From the NCBI RefSeq assembly GCF_022867865.1, contig NZ_JALIEC010000010.1:1-64000 (forward strand): DNA of 64,000 nt, in the 5' to 3' direction. The DNA comes from Phaeobacter sp. J2-8. GTDB lineage: Bacteria > Pseudomonadota > Alphaproteobacteria > Rhodobacterales > Rhodobacteraceae. The notes below the pieces were generated by a model. That model was not told where the DNA came from and did no database searches. It saw only the letters and a program-made list of their open reading frames with translations. Both the position numbers and the translations under genes were made by a program. Positions 38,501 through 46,204 of this stretch are shown piece after piece (the first letter of the stretch is position 1; the number at the start of each line of letters is the position of its first letter).

Positions 38501-38568
38501 TTGAAGGTGAAATGTCGCGGTGTCGTGCGGTCGATCAGGCGGCCACCGGTGGCGAGGCGTGTGCTCAT
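35551..38568 (-). CDS. soxA: Sarcosine oxidase alpha subunit
   Basis: A 1,005-residue flavoprotein subunit. The N-terminal ferredoxin-like part has [21 protein letters not shown] and the Rossmann part has [21 protein letters not shown] (around 172). The C-terminal third is a GcvT-like tetrahydrofolate-binding aminomethyltransferase domain ([18 protein letters not shown] through [33 protein letters not shown]). It produces 5,10-methylene-THF together with glycine and H2O2. The length is normal and the frame is intact. Confidence 0.97.
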   Translation of the reverse strand: [1005 protein letters not shown]

Positions 38569-38629
38569 GTCTTTGGCCCTTTTGCGCGCGGCAGGCAGTG
38601 GATTTGCGTATTTTCAAAGAGAAGAAGGA

Positions 38630-38935
38630 TCAGTTTTGGCTTTGGTTGATGGCGTCGCGGATATGTTGCGGCGGTTCCAGGACCTGGGCGGGATAGGTGC
38701 CAAAGACCTGCAACGTTTGGGTGTCGCGGGCGGCGAGGAACCATTTGCCGCAGCCAAAGGCATGGCGCCAACGTTCGAAATGCACGCCGCGCCGGTTCTG
38801 GCGGGCGAAGAGGTAGTCGTGGAAGTCCCCGTCGCTGGAGCCGGGGCCGTGGCGGGTGAGATGGGCTTCGCCGCCGGGGCTGAGTTCGGTTTCGTCGGCC
38901 TGGATGCCGCAGTAGGGGCATTTGAGGGTTAGCAT
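38630..38935 (-). CDS. soxD: Sarcosine oxidase delta subunit
   Basis: A 101-residue zinc-binding subunit. It begins MLTLKCPYCGIQADETEL and continues with RHGPGSSDGDFHDYLFARQNRRGVHFERWRHAFGCGKWFLAARDT, characteristic of SoxD, with Cys/His ligands for zinc. The start at 38935 overlaps the end of the preceding membrane-protein gene by seven bases. It is 61 bases before soxA. Confidence 0.95.
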   Translation of the reverse strand: MLTLKCPYCGIQADETELSPGGEAHLTRHGPGSSDGDFHDYLFARQNRRGVHFERWRHAFGCGKWFLAARDTQTLQVFGTYPAQVLEPPQHIRDAINQSQN

Positions 38936-39363
38936 GTCCAGTCTCCGCAAAATAGCATTCTGTTGGCCAGAAGGTCGCCGAAGCCCCATTGGATTGTTCC
39001 AATCAACAAAATCCACGCTTCCGTCAAAATCAAATTCTTTTGTCGCGCAAACGCGCCCGCTTTGTTCATTTCGTCGGCGAAACGATTGCTGGCACGATTA
39101 AAAGCCGATGTGTCGATTGCCCGGCTCAACCTGTAATCGAATTCGTCCTTTTCGGCGCGCAGTAGCCCAAAGGATTTCCGGGAAAGAAGCAGAAACACCA
39201 ATCCAAAGGCGATGATGACCGCACCGAAACGAGCGGCCCACGTCGCGTCGCCCGAAGCTTTTGCGGCCCAGAACCCGCAAATCACCAAAACTGCGGCCAT
39301 GGCGATTGCGAGCCCCATTCGCGCTGGCAAATCGAAGACCGGCGGCTTGGGCTCGACCCGCAT
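38929..39363 (-). CDS. Two-helix membrane protein inserted in the sox operon, unknown function
   Basis: A 144-residue protein starting MRVEPKPPVFDLPARMG. Two transmembrane helices (residues ~16-32 and ~44-60) are followed by a basic/acidic amphipathic region of ~60 residues (RLSRAIDTSAFNRASNRF) and a third weakly hydrophobic segment (LTEAWILLIGTIQWGFGDLL). No family was recognised. Its ATG overlaps the soxB stop as ATGA (39363), and its stop overlaps the soxD start, so it is translationally coupled in the operon. Codon use resembles its neighbours. soxB and soxD are normally adjacent. Confidence 0.75.
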   Translation of the reverse strand: MRVEPKPPVFDLPARMGLAIAMAAVLVICGFWAAKASGDATWAARFGAVIIAFGLVFLLLSRKSFGLLRAEKDEFDYRLSRAIDTSAFNRASNRFADEMNKAGAFARQKNLILTEAWILLIGTIQWGFGDLLANRMLFCGDWTC

Positions 39364-40607
39364 CAATGCGCCACCCCCGCTGCCACGCTTTCGTCCACAA
39401 ATCGCCCCTCGCGGAACCGGTCCAGCCCGAATGCCTCGGTCAATGGCGAATGCCCCTTGGCCATCAGTTCCGCCATGCCCCAACCGGAGCCGGGGATCGC
39501 CTTGAAACCACCGGTGCCCCAGCCGCAGTTGATGAAACAGCCGTCCAAAGGCGTCTTCGAAAGGATCGGTGAGCGGTCGCCGGTCATGTCGACGATCCCG
39601 CCCCATTGGCGCAGCATTTTCAGCCGCGAGATCATTGGAAAAGTCTCGATCAGGGCGCGCACCGTTTCCTCGATATGGTGGAAGCTGCCGCGCTGGGTAT
39701 AGTTGTTGAAGCCATCCGCGCCGCCGCCGATCACCATTTCGCCCTTGTCGGATTGGCTCATGTAGCCATGCACCGTGTTAGCCATCACGACCACGTCCAT
39801 GATTGGTTTAATCGGCTCGCTGACCAGCGCCTGAAGCGCGACGGATTCCAATGGCAGCCGGAAACCGGCCATATCCGCCAGCACACCGGAGTGGCCTGCG
39901 ACCACCAGCCCCAATTTATTACAGGAAATCGCGCCCTTGGCGGTGTCCACACCGGTGACATGGCCGTCTGATTGCCGGATGCCGGTGACTTCGCATTGCT
40001 GGATGATATGCATCCCCATGGCCGAGCAGGCCCGCGCATAGCCCCAAGCCACGGCATCGTGACGCGCCGTGCCGCCGCGCGCCTGCCAGAGCGCGCCAAG
40101 CACCGGATAGCGCGGGCCGTCGAGGCGGATGATCGGCAGCAGCTCCTTCACCCGTTGCGGTGAAATCCATTCGGTTGCGACCCCTTGCAGGGCGTTGGCA
40201 TGGGCGGTGCGCTGATAGCCGCGCACCTCATGCTGGGTCTGAGCCAGCATCATCACCCCACGGGGCGAAAACATGACGTTGTAGTTAAGGTCCTGCGACA
40301 TCGTCTCGTAAAGACTGCGCGCCTTTTCATAGATCGCGGCCGAAGCATCCTGAAGATAATTCGAGCGGATGATCGTGGTGTTGCGCCCGGTGTTGCCACC
40401 GCCCAGCCAGCCCTTTTCGATCACCGCCACATTGGTGATGCCAAAGTTGCGCCCCAGATAATAGGCGGTCGCCAACCCATGCCCCCCGGCACCGACAATC
40501 ACCACATCGTAATGCGATTTCGGCTCTGGCGAGGCCCAGGCCCGTTCCCACCCCAGATGATGGCGCGCGGCCTCTCTTGCGATGGCGAAGGCGGAATAAC
40601 GTTTCAT
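39363..40607 (-). CDS. soxB: Sarcosine oxidase beta subunit
   Basis: A 414-residue FAD/FMN-dependent amine oxidase subunit. It has the dinucleotide-binding motif DVVIVGAGGHGLATAYYLGR, the family segment EKGWLGGGNTGRNTTIIRSNYL, and a C-terminal half with GGIVDMTGDRSPIL and NCGWGTGGFKAIPGSGW. The start MKRYSAFAIAREA at 40607 is the conserved one; the longer frame to 40691 adds an unconserved leader. It is the first gene of the operon, divergent from ruvX over ~150 bp. Confidence 0.97.
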   Translation of the reverse strand: MKRYSAFAIAREAARHHLGWERAWASPEPKSHYDVVIVGAGGHGLATAYYLGRNFGITNVAVIEKGWLGGGNTGRNTTIIRSNYLQDASAAIYEKARSLYETMSQDLNYNVMFSPRGVMMLAQTQHEVRGYQRTAHANALQGVATEWISPQRVKELLPIIRLDGPRYPVLGALWQARGGTARHDAVAWGYARACSAMGMHIIQQCEVTGIRQSDGHVTGVDTAKGAISCNKLGLVVAGHSGVLADMAGFRLPLESVALQALVSEPIKPIMDVVVMANTVHGYMSQSDKGEMVIGGGADGFNNYTQRGSFHHIEETVRALIETFPMISRLKMLRQWGGIVDMTGDRSPILSKTPLDGCFINCGWGTGGFKAIPGSGWGMAELMAKGHSPLTEAFGLDRFREGRFVDESVAAGVAH

Positions 40608-40756
40608 GAATGGCGAATCCCGGTCTGCTGCGTCTGATCTTTCTAGAAGCTTAGCGGGGCTTTTGCGTCTTTCAAATCCGCCACAATCCACGTCAATCGC
40701 GACATGGGCGGCGCTTGGGGATTTCCCCCACCCCCACCGCGCGCTAGATGGGGGGT

Positions 40757-41230
40757 ATGATCATCGAAGATATTTCCGAATTCGCCGCCAAAGTGCCCCC
40801 GATGACCGCCCTGATCGGGCTGGATCTGGGGGACAAGACCATTGGCGTCGCCGTATCCGACGGATTGCGCACGGTGGCGACACCGCTGGAAACGGTGCGC
40901 CGCAAGAAATTCGGGCTGGATGCCGCGCGCCTGCAAGAGATCATTGCCGCGCGCGCCATTGGCGGGCTGGTGCTGGGATTGCCGCGCAATATGGACGGAT
41001 CGGAAGGGCCCAGATGCCAATCCACCCGCGCCTTTGCCCGCAATTTCGAACGGCTGTGGGATGGGCCGATCACGTTTTGGGATAAGCGCCTGTCCACGGT
41101 GGCCGCCGAACGCGCATTGTTGGAGGCCGATACATCGCGAAAACGCAGGGCCGAGGTGATCGACCATGTTGCGGCGTCTTATATTCTGCAGGGGGTATTG
41201 GACCGGCTGGGCCATTTGGGCCGGGCATGA
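40757..41230 (+). CDS. ruvX: Pre-16S rRNA nuclease / Holliday junction resolvase-like RuvX (YqgF)
   Basis: A ~157-residue RNase H-fold nuclease. The active-site pattern is complete: IGLDLGDKTIGVAVSDG, GLVLGLPRNMDGSEGP, WDKRLSTVAAERALLEAD and RKRRAEVIDHVAASYIL. It processes 16S rRNA ends in other bacteria. The start is either 40757 (MIIEDISEF) or 40748; 40757 matches homologues better. The stop overlaps the DUF1289 gene as ATGA. Confidence 0.93.
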   Translation: MIIEDISEFAAKVPPMTALIGLDLGDKTIGVAVSDGLRTVATPLETVRRKKFGLDAARLQEIIAARAIGGLVLGLPRNMDGSEGPRCQSTRAFARNFERLWDGPITFWDKRLSTVAAERALLEADTSRKRRAEVIDHVAASYILQGVLDRLGHLGRA

Positions 41231-41520
41231 CATCGGAAAAGGCGTCTGGCGCGAAATCAGGCATGAGAGGGTCTCTATCGGTGAAAGATGATATCTGGCA
41301 GCGGGACGAAATCGAAAGCCCCTGTGTCAAACTCTGTGTGGTACATCCAGAGGCACGGATTTGTGCCGGCTGTTTGCGGTCGATTGACGAAATCACACGT
41401 TGGTCAAAAATGACGCAGCAGGAACGTGCGCGGATCATGGCGGAGTTGCCCAACCGTCGTGGCCATTTGAAAAAGCGGCGTGGCGGTCGCGCGGCCCGGC
41501 TGGGACGCGAAGCGACGTGA
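41227..41520 (+). CDS. DUF1289 cysteine-motif protein
   Basis: A 97-residue small protein. The core ESPCVKLCVVHPEARICAGCLRSIDEI contains CxxxC and CxxC pairs typical of DUF1289 (possible metal binding), then a helix WSKMTQQERARIMAELPNR. A highly basic tail (KKRRGGRAARLG) ends it. It overlaps ruvX by four bases, so the two are co-translated. Function unknown. Confidence 0.9.
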   Translation: MTSEKASGAKSGMRGSLSVKDDIWQRDEIESPCVKLCVVHPEARICAGCLRSIDEITRWSKMTQQERARIMAELPNRRGHLKKRRGGRAARLGREAT

Positions 41521-41967
41521 TGAGAGGTGAGAGGTGTCATTGTCCGGTTGATCAGGTGGCCTCAGACACCTGGCCCTTCCAATCTGGCCCCAAAAATCCA
41601 GCCTGAGTGAATAGACCGAAATATATGGGCCCAATTGATCGGCCTGCGTGAATGGACCTGAACAGATAGACCTGAGCGTTTTTGCCCGGGTGACCTACCC
41701 CGGCAAGCTGGCATTCGTGAGTGAATTTACCCGAGTGGAGACGCCCGAGTAATCTGCCAGCATGGCTTGGCCAGAATGAACTAATGAAAAAAGATACGAC
41801 CTGGGGAAACTGGCCCGGGGCAAACTGAGCCCAAGGTAATCTGCTTCTTCGGGTCTGGTTCTGAATGATGTGACCCGAATGATTTGATCAGAGACATGTG
41901 CCGGGGCATTCCGCCGCGCCGACCCACATGACAACTGGTATCGCGCCTCGCGATTTATCGGAATGAT
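41521..41967. other. 447-bp gene-free region of short imperfect repeats
   Basis: No gene seen. The left half is built from drifting short words such as CCTGAGTGAATAGACC (about 41602), CCTGCGTGAATGGACC (about 41644) and CCTGAACAGATAGACC (about 41658), then CCCGAGT and CCAAGGTAATCTGC variants further right. It looks like slippage-generated sequence. Similar GATCAGG/GGACAGG words occur in the rarD tail. No terminator with a T-tract was found for the ruvX-DUF1289 pair. Confidence 0.5.
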
Positions 41968-42576
41968 TTATACTTCACGCTCCAGCTTGATGTCGCGCGG
42001 TTTCAGAGCACCATAAGCCCCGACCACCACCGCCGCCAACAGAACGCCGGTTGCATCGTCCAGCATGATCGCGGCATCGGCGCCGTCTTCGCCCATCGGT
42101 TCGATCCACATATCCGCATCGCTGTCGATGCTTTCTGGCAAGTGGAGGACAAATGTGTCCTGCCCCGGCAAGAAATCTTCAAACACCGGCACATCCGGGA
42201 AATCCGTGCTGATCGCGGTTGGGCCAATGGCGGTTGGGCCGATGGCGGCGTCGGACAGAATTGCCGGCGTGATCCAGTCGGCGCTGTCCTCTGCGCTGTC
42301 GGCCTCGGCCACATGCGCCTCTGTCACATCCGCGACGTCAGTGCCGGAAAATTGCGCAGTGGCTGCCAGATCTGCGTCCATCTCGGCGCGGATCAATCCA
42401 ACCTGGGTCATAAGATCGTTGGCCCCGCCGTCCGCGGTCACCAGATCCATTTCCGAGCTTTCCATTTCATTGGCTGCGGTTTCACTGTCGTCGGCCTGAT
42501 CCGCATCCAGGCCGGTCAACCCGACAACGCCGGCAGTGGTCATACCAAGCCCCAATAACATTAATACTTCAAACAT
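41968..42576 (-). CDS. Acidic protein with RTX-associated C-terminal domain
   Basis: A 202-residue, strongly acidic protein. The N-terminus is hydrophobic (MFEVLMLLGLGMTTAGVVGLTGL) and is followed by a disordered Asp/Glu/Ala region with a short direct repeat (IGPTAIGPTAI). The C-terminal part (VPVFEDFLPGQDTFVLHLPE to DDATGVLLAAVVVGAYGALKPRDIKLE) resembles the domain found after Ca2+-binding RTX repeats in Rhodobacteraceae secreted proteins, but no GGxGxD nonapeptides are present. The start at 42576 has AGGAG nine bases upstream; the frame extends to 42702 without a better start. Possibly a relict or minimal type I-secreted protein. Confidence 0.65.
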   Translation of the reverse strand: MFEVLMLLGLGMTTAGVVGLTGLDADQADDSETAANEMESSEMDLVTADGGANDLMTQVGLIRAEMDADLAATAQFSGTDVADVTEAHVAEADSAEDSADWITPAILSDAAIGPTAIGPTAISTDFPDVPVFEDFLPGQDTFVLHLPESIDSDADMWIEPMGEDGADAAIMLDDATGVLLAAVVVGAYGALKPRDIKLEREV

Positions 42577-42799
42577 CTCACGCTCCTGCTGCTTCCTTAA
42601 CAACAAGTTAAACGTGCAATTAGGGCCGATTTTGACCGAAATAAGATAGTTTCTGATTTGGAAAAGGCCAAAATGCGTCAAAGCGCACCGGCGAACTGTC
42701 AACTAATTTCGATAACTCACTGTTTTTAAAGTATAGTTTTTTTAAAACCAGAAAAACCGCCCCACAGATCAAAATACCGATAGCGGAAACAGTCCTGCC

Positions 42800-43623
42800 T
42801 TAGACCAGGAATACTTTGCGCAGCATGTTCAATGCGACCAGGATCAGAAACAATGCGAACACGCGCTTCAGCGGCTTTGGGTTCATGTTGTGGGCGATCT
42901 TTACCCCCAACGGGGCGGTCATCATGGTCATTGCGATCACAATGCCAAAGGCCACAAGGTTGACCGCGCCCAAGGTGAACGGTGGGCGCTGGGCCGGATC
43001 AATCTGCAAGAACAGGAAGCCGACAACCGACGGCACCGCAATCAACACACCAAAGCCGGCAGCCGTGGCAACCGCACGGTGAATGGGCGTGTTGTACAGG
43101 CTATCAGCGGCACCCCGAAGCTGCCACCGCCAATCCCCATAAGAACCGACAAAAACCCGACAACCGGCGACAACATCGCCCGCGTGATCCCGCCGGGCAT
43201 CTTGCTGCCAAGCCGCCATGTCGCCCGACCAAACCCAAGGTAAAGACCAATGACAACACCCAGACATCCAAACAGGATCTGCAAGGTCTCGGACCGCAGG
43301 GACGCCGCGACAAAGACGCCAACAATGGCGCCCAGGGCAATCCCCGGTGCCCAGGTTTTCAGGATGGTCCAATCGACCGCGCCCTTGCGGTTATGGCTCA
43401 ACACCGAACGCAGGGATGTGACAATGATTGTCGCAAGCGAGGTCGCAAGACACATCTGCATCAATTGCGGCCCGCCATAGCCCAGGGTCTGGAAGGCATA
43501 GAAAAAGGCGGGCACCAGAACAATTCCGCCGCCGACCCCCAAAAGCCCGGCCAAGACGCAGGCAAAGCCGCCAATCACAATCAGCAAGACCAACATCTGC
43601 AACAATAACATGGTGTCCGGCAT
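42800..43623 (-). pseudogene. TauE/SafE (TSUP) family permease, one frameshift
   Basis: A ~274-residue membrane exporter of the sulfite/anion TSUP family once frames are joined. The first frame starts MPDTMLLLQML at 43623 and includes GLLGVGGGIVLVPAFFYAFQTLGY and GFLSVLMGIGGGSFGVPLI. It then breaks near 43101-43105 and should continue as SLYNTPIHRAVATAAGFG in the next frame, to the stop at 42800 (ending LNMLRKVFLV). One missing base explains the break. No other lesion was seen, so a sequencing error is likely. It is the second TSUP gene in the window. Confidence 0.85.
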
Positions 43624-43700
43624 CGTGGTCTCCCTGATGAACCGGGCCGCAATACACGCCCCGGGCGGAAAGGAAAAGCCGCACCGCCCAGTTTCGGGCC

Positions 43701-44711
43701 TCAGACCACCACAGGGTCCACCGCTGCCAGTGCACGCAGCACCAGCTCTGGCCCGGCGCCTTTTTTTGAGGCACCTTCTGACAGGATGCGCCGCCATTGC
43801 CGCGCCCCCGGCTGGCCCGCAAACAGGCCCAGCATATGGCGGCTGATCTGATGCAACCGGCCCTGTGCCATCAAATGCCGCTCGATATAGGGAAGCATGT
43901 CGCGCACCGCATCTTGCGGGGTGGCCATGGGATCGGCGGCTGCGAAAACCGCCGTATCCGCCCGCCCCAGCACATCCCACGGCTGATGATAGGCCGCGCG
44001 CCCGATCATCACGCCATCCAGCCCCTGATCCAGAAAGCCCCGCGCCTGTTCCAATGTGGTGATGCCGCCATTGACCGAGATGTGCAGATCGGGAAAGGCG
44101 GATTTCATCGCCACCACCAGCGGATAATCCAGTGGCGGCACGTCGCGGTTTTCCTTGGGGGACAACCCTTGCAACCACGCCTTGCGCGCATGAATGGCAA
44201 CCCGCGACACCCCTGCCGCAGCAATTCTGTCAAGAAAGGCCGGAAGCACATCGCGCGGCTCCTGGTCATCCACCCCGATCCGGCATTTCACCGTGACCTC
44301 GACATCCACCGCCGCACGCATCGCCGCACAGCAGTCCGCCACCAGATCCGGCTGTTTCATCAACACCGCACCAAAAGTGCCCGATTGCACCCGGTCCGAG
44401 GGACAGCCGACATTCAGATTGATCTCGTCATATCCCGCATCCGCCCCCAGTCGGGCCGCCGCCGCAAGCTCCGCAGGATCCGACCCGCCAAGCTGCAGCG
44501 CCACAGGATGCTCCGCCGCATCATGCTCCAGCAAATGCACCGCCCCACCCCGCACCAAGGCGGGCGCCGTGACCATTTCCGTATACAACAATGCCCGCCG
44601 CGACAAAAGCCGATGCAAATAGCGGCAATGACGATCCGTCCAATCCATCATCGGGGCGACGGATAGGCGAGCAGCCCTTGAAACTTTTGCTTGTGTCGGG
44701 TCTTCCGTCAT
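43701..44711 (-). CDS. dusA: tRNA-dihydrouridine(20/20a) synthase DusA
   Basis: A 336-residue FMN enzyme reducing uridine in the tRNA D-loop. The barrel starts with SVAPMMDWTDRHCRYLHRL. The catalytic cysteine lies in INLNVGCPSDRVQSGTFGAVLM, and SVNGGITTLEQA and GVMIGRAAYHQPW bind the phosphate. SPKENRDVPPL identifies the DusA subgroup. Length is normal. Confidence 0.96.
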   Translation of the reverse strand: MTEDPTQAKVSRAARLSVAPMMDWTDRHCRYLHRLLSRRALLYTEMVTAPALVRGGAVHLLEHDAAEHPVALQLGGSDPAELAAAARLGADAGYDEINLNVGCPSDRVQSGTFGAVLMKQPDLVADCCAAMRAAVDVEVTVKCRIGVDDQEPRDVLPAFLDRIAAAGVSRVAIHARKAWLQGLSPKENRDVPPLDYPLVVAMKSAFPDLHISVNGGITTLEQARGFLDQGLDGVMIGRAAYHQPWDVLGRADTAVFAAADPMATPQDAVRDMLPYIERHLMAQGRLHQISRHMLGLFAGQPGARQWRRILSEGASKKGAGPELVLRALAAVDPVVV

Positions 44712-45169
44712 TTCCGTGTCTTACCGTTTTTGCTCATTTTGGCCCTTGTACCCCCGTTTGGTCACACGAAATGCAGCGGCGCATATGCGATGGCGAACAT
44801 CAGCGAGTTCACTCTCGGGGATGGGTCGAAGGCATACCTTGTTCAGAACACCCGACGCAAGGCGGGGGGCAGTGAAACCCGGCCATTCGACAAGCGAAAG
44901 ATGCGCAAATGGTCTGCGCGACAATGGGTTTCATGAGCACGTCCAAACAGCGAACCCGTCGGCCGACCCCGGCGAGCCGAACCGCCGGATGGAACATCTC
45001 GAACGCGCCACGCTGATGAACAATCGCACAATGCCAATGCACATTCTGATCGCCTTTGCGGTCTTCTCGACCCGTCGTCAGGCAGAAATGGCCCGGATCA
45101 CATGGCACGGCGATGTTGCTGACGCCCAGCGCGCCATGGTCCGGCGCATTCCGAAACCGCGCCGGCGGG
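44712..45169. other. 458-bp region between dusA and the LysR gene, with an integrase remnant
   Basis: Holds only the 48-codon integrase-like fragment listed separately. The rest shows no coding frame with family resemblance; the other frames are short and unrelated on the two strands. A possible insertion scar at the boundary of the accessory cassette. Confidence 0.45.
44790..44936 (+). pseudogene. N-terminal remnant of a tyrosine recombinase (phage-type integrase)
   Basis: The 48-codon frame starting MANISEFTLGDGSKAYLVQ resembles the arm-type DNA-binding start of phage integrases (pattern MAxISKFxLxDGSKAYRVQxRRKG...TFDKRKDA). It continues with GGSETRPFDKRK. Around 44903 the frame should read KDAQ, available in the next frame, but resemblance then fades. 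No catalytic Arg/His/Tyr domain is present. It is probably a decayed insertion scar. Confidence 0.45.
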
Positions 45170-46093
45170 CTATCCGCTGGTGCCCTCAGGATCGCCCGCA
45201 AGAACGACCGGCATTTCCTGTTTCAAATAGGCAAGGAATGCTTCAAACGCCGGCAGCAACCCCCTGCGCGATGGCATCAACAGGCTGATCTGTGGCCGCC
45301 CCGCGGTCCAGCCCGGCAAGACACGCACAAGCGATCCGGCCGCCACCTCTGGTCGGCACACGTAACATGGCAGCGCAACAATCCCCAAGGAAAGCGCCGC
45401 AGCGTTTTTGAGCGTTGTCATATCGTCACTGGCAAACCGCACGTGGCACGGGACCGAGGCCGTTTGCCCATCACCGCCCGTCAGCAACCATTGGTGTGTT
45501 GCCCCGGGGCGACCAAGGACAAGGGCCGGGTGATTGGCCAGCATGGCCGGATCCCCCGCCAGATCCAAAGTGTCACGATAGTCAGGCGAACAAAACAGAT
45601 GCCAGTCCACCCGCGCCAGTCGCACCTGCACCAAGCTGGAGTCCGGCAGCCTGTCCATATGCCCCCGGATGGCAATGTCGATGCCGCCCTTGATCAGATC
45701 CTCCATCTGGTTTGACGCCCGCTGCACCACGGTCACGCCGGGATTGTCCTGCAGAAAACGCGGCAGGATCTGATCAAGGCCAAACTGCGCCATCCCGACG
45801 GAACAGGACACTGTGACATTCCCCTCTATGGTGTTGGTTTTGCGCCGGACCGCGGTTTCGGCGATCTCGAATCGTGCCAACGCGTCGCGGGCGTGGCGAT
45901 AATATTCCTCGCCAATCCGGGTCGAGGTGACGACACGCGATGTGCGCTGCAAAAGACGCACGCCGAGGTCATCCTCCAACTGCCGCACGCGGCGGCTCAG
46001 CCGCGATTTCGGAATGTTCAACGACCGCGCGGCGGCGGAAAACCCGCCCTTTTCAACAACCTGAACAAAGTAGAACGCGTCGTTGAGGTCCAT
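45170..46093 (-). CDS. LysR-family transcriptional regulator
   Basis: A 307-residue regulator. The helix-turn-helix at residues ~1-60 has FVQVVEKGGFSAAARSLNIPKSRLSRRVRQLEDDLGVRLLQRTSR. The effector domain (from ~90, VTVSCSVGMAQFGLDQIL) has the periplasmic-binding-protein fold. It is divergent from the pirin gene with a 111-bp intergenic region carrying a LysR-type box, so it probably controls pirin and the downstream genes. Inducer unknown. Confidence 0.93.
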   Translation of the reverse strand: MDLNDAFYFVQVVEKGGFSAAARSLNIPKSRLSRRVRQLEDDLGVRLLQRTSRVVTSTRIGEEYYRHARDALARFEIAETAVRRKTNTIEGNVTVSCSVGMAQFGLDQILPRFLQDNPGVTVVQRASNQMEDLIKGGIDIAIRGHMDRLPDSSLVQVRLARVDWHLFCSPDYRDTLDLAGDPAMLANHPALVLGRPGATHQWLLTGGDGQTASVPCHVRFASDDMTTLKNAAALSLGIVALPCYVCRPEVAAGSLVRVLPGWTAGRPQISLLMPSRRGLLPAFEAFLAYLKQEMPVVLAGDPEGTSG

Positions 46094-46122
46094 GCCAATC
46101 CCCGCCTTATTGTCCCATTTAT

Positions 46123-46161
46123 GGAACGATAGGTTCCGATATTGACCGATTTTCGATCAAT
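46123..46161. promoter_or_regulatory. LysR-type binding sites in the LysR/pirin divergent promoter
   Basis: ATTGA-N11-TCAAT at 46141-46161 matches the T-N11-A LysR consensus with five-base arms. A second inverted repeat, GGAAC-GATAG-GTTCC, lies at 46123-46137. Together they fit the paired recognition and activation sites usual for LysR-controlled divergent promoters. Confidence 0.7.
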
Positions 46162-46204
46162 TGTCTCGCCCATATTATCAATTCAGCAAAAGCGAGAATT
46201 TGAC

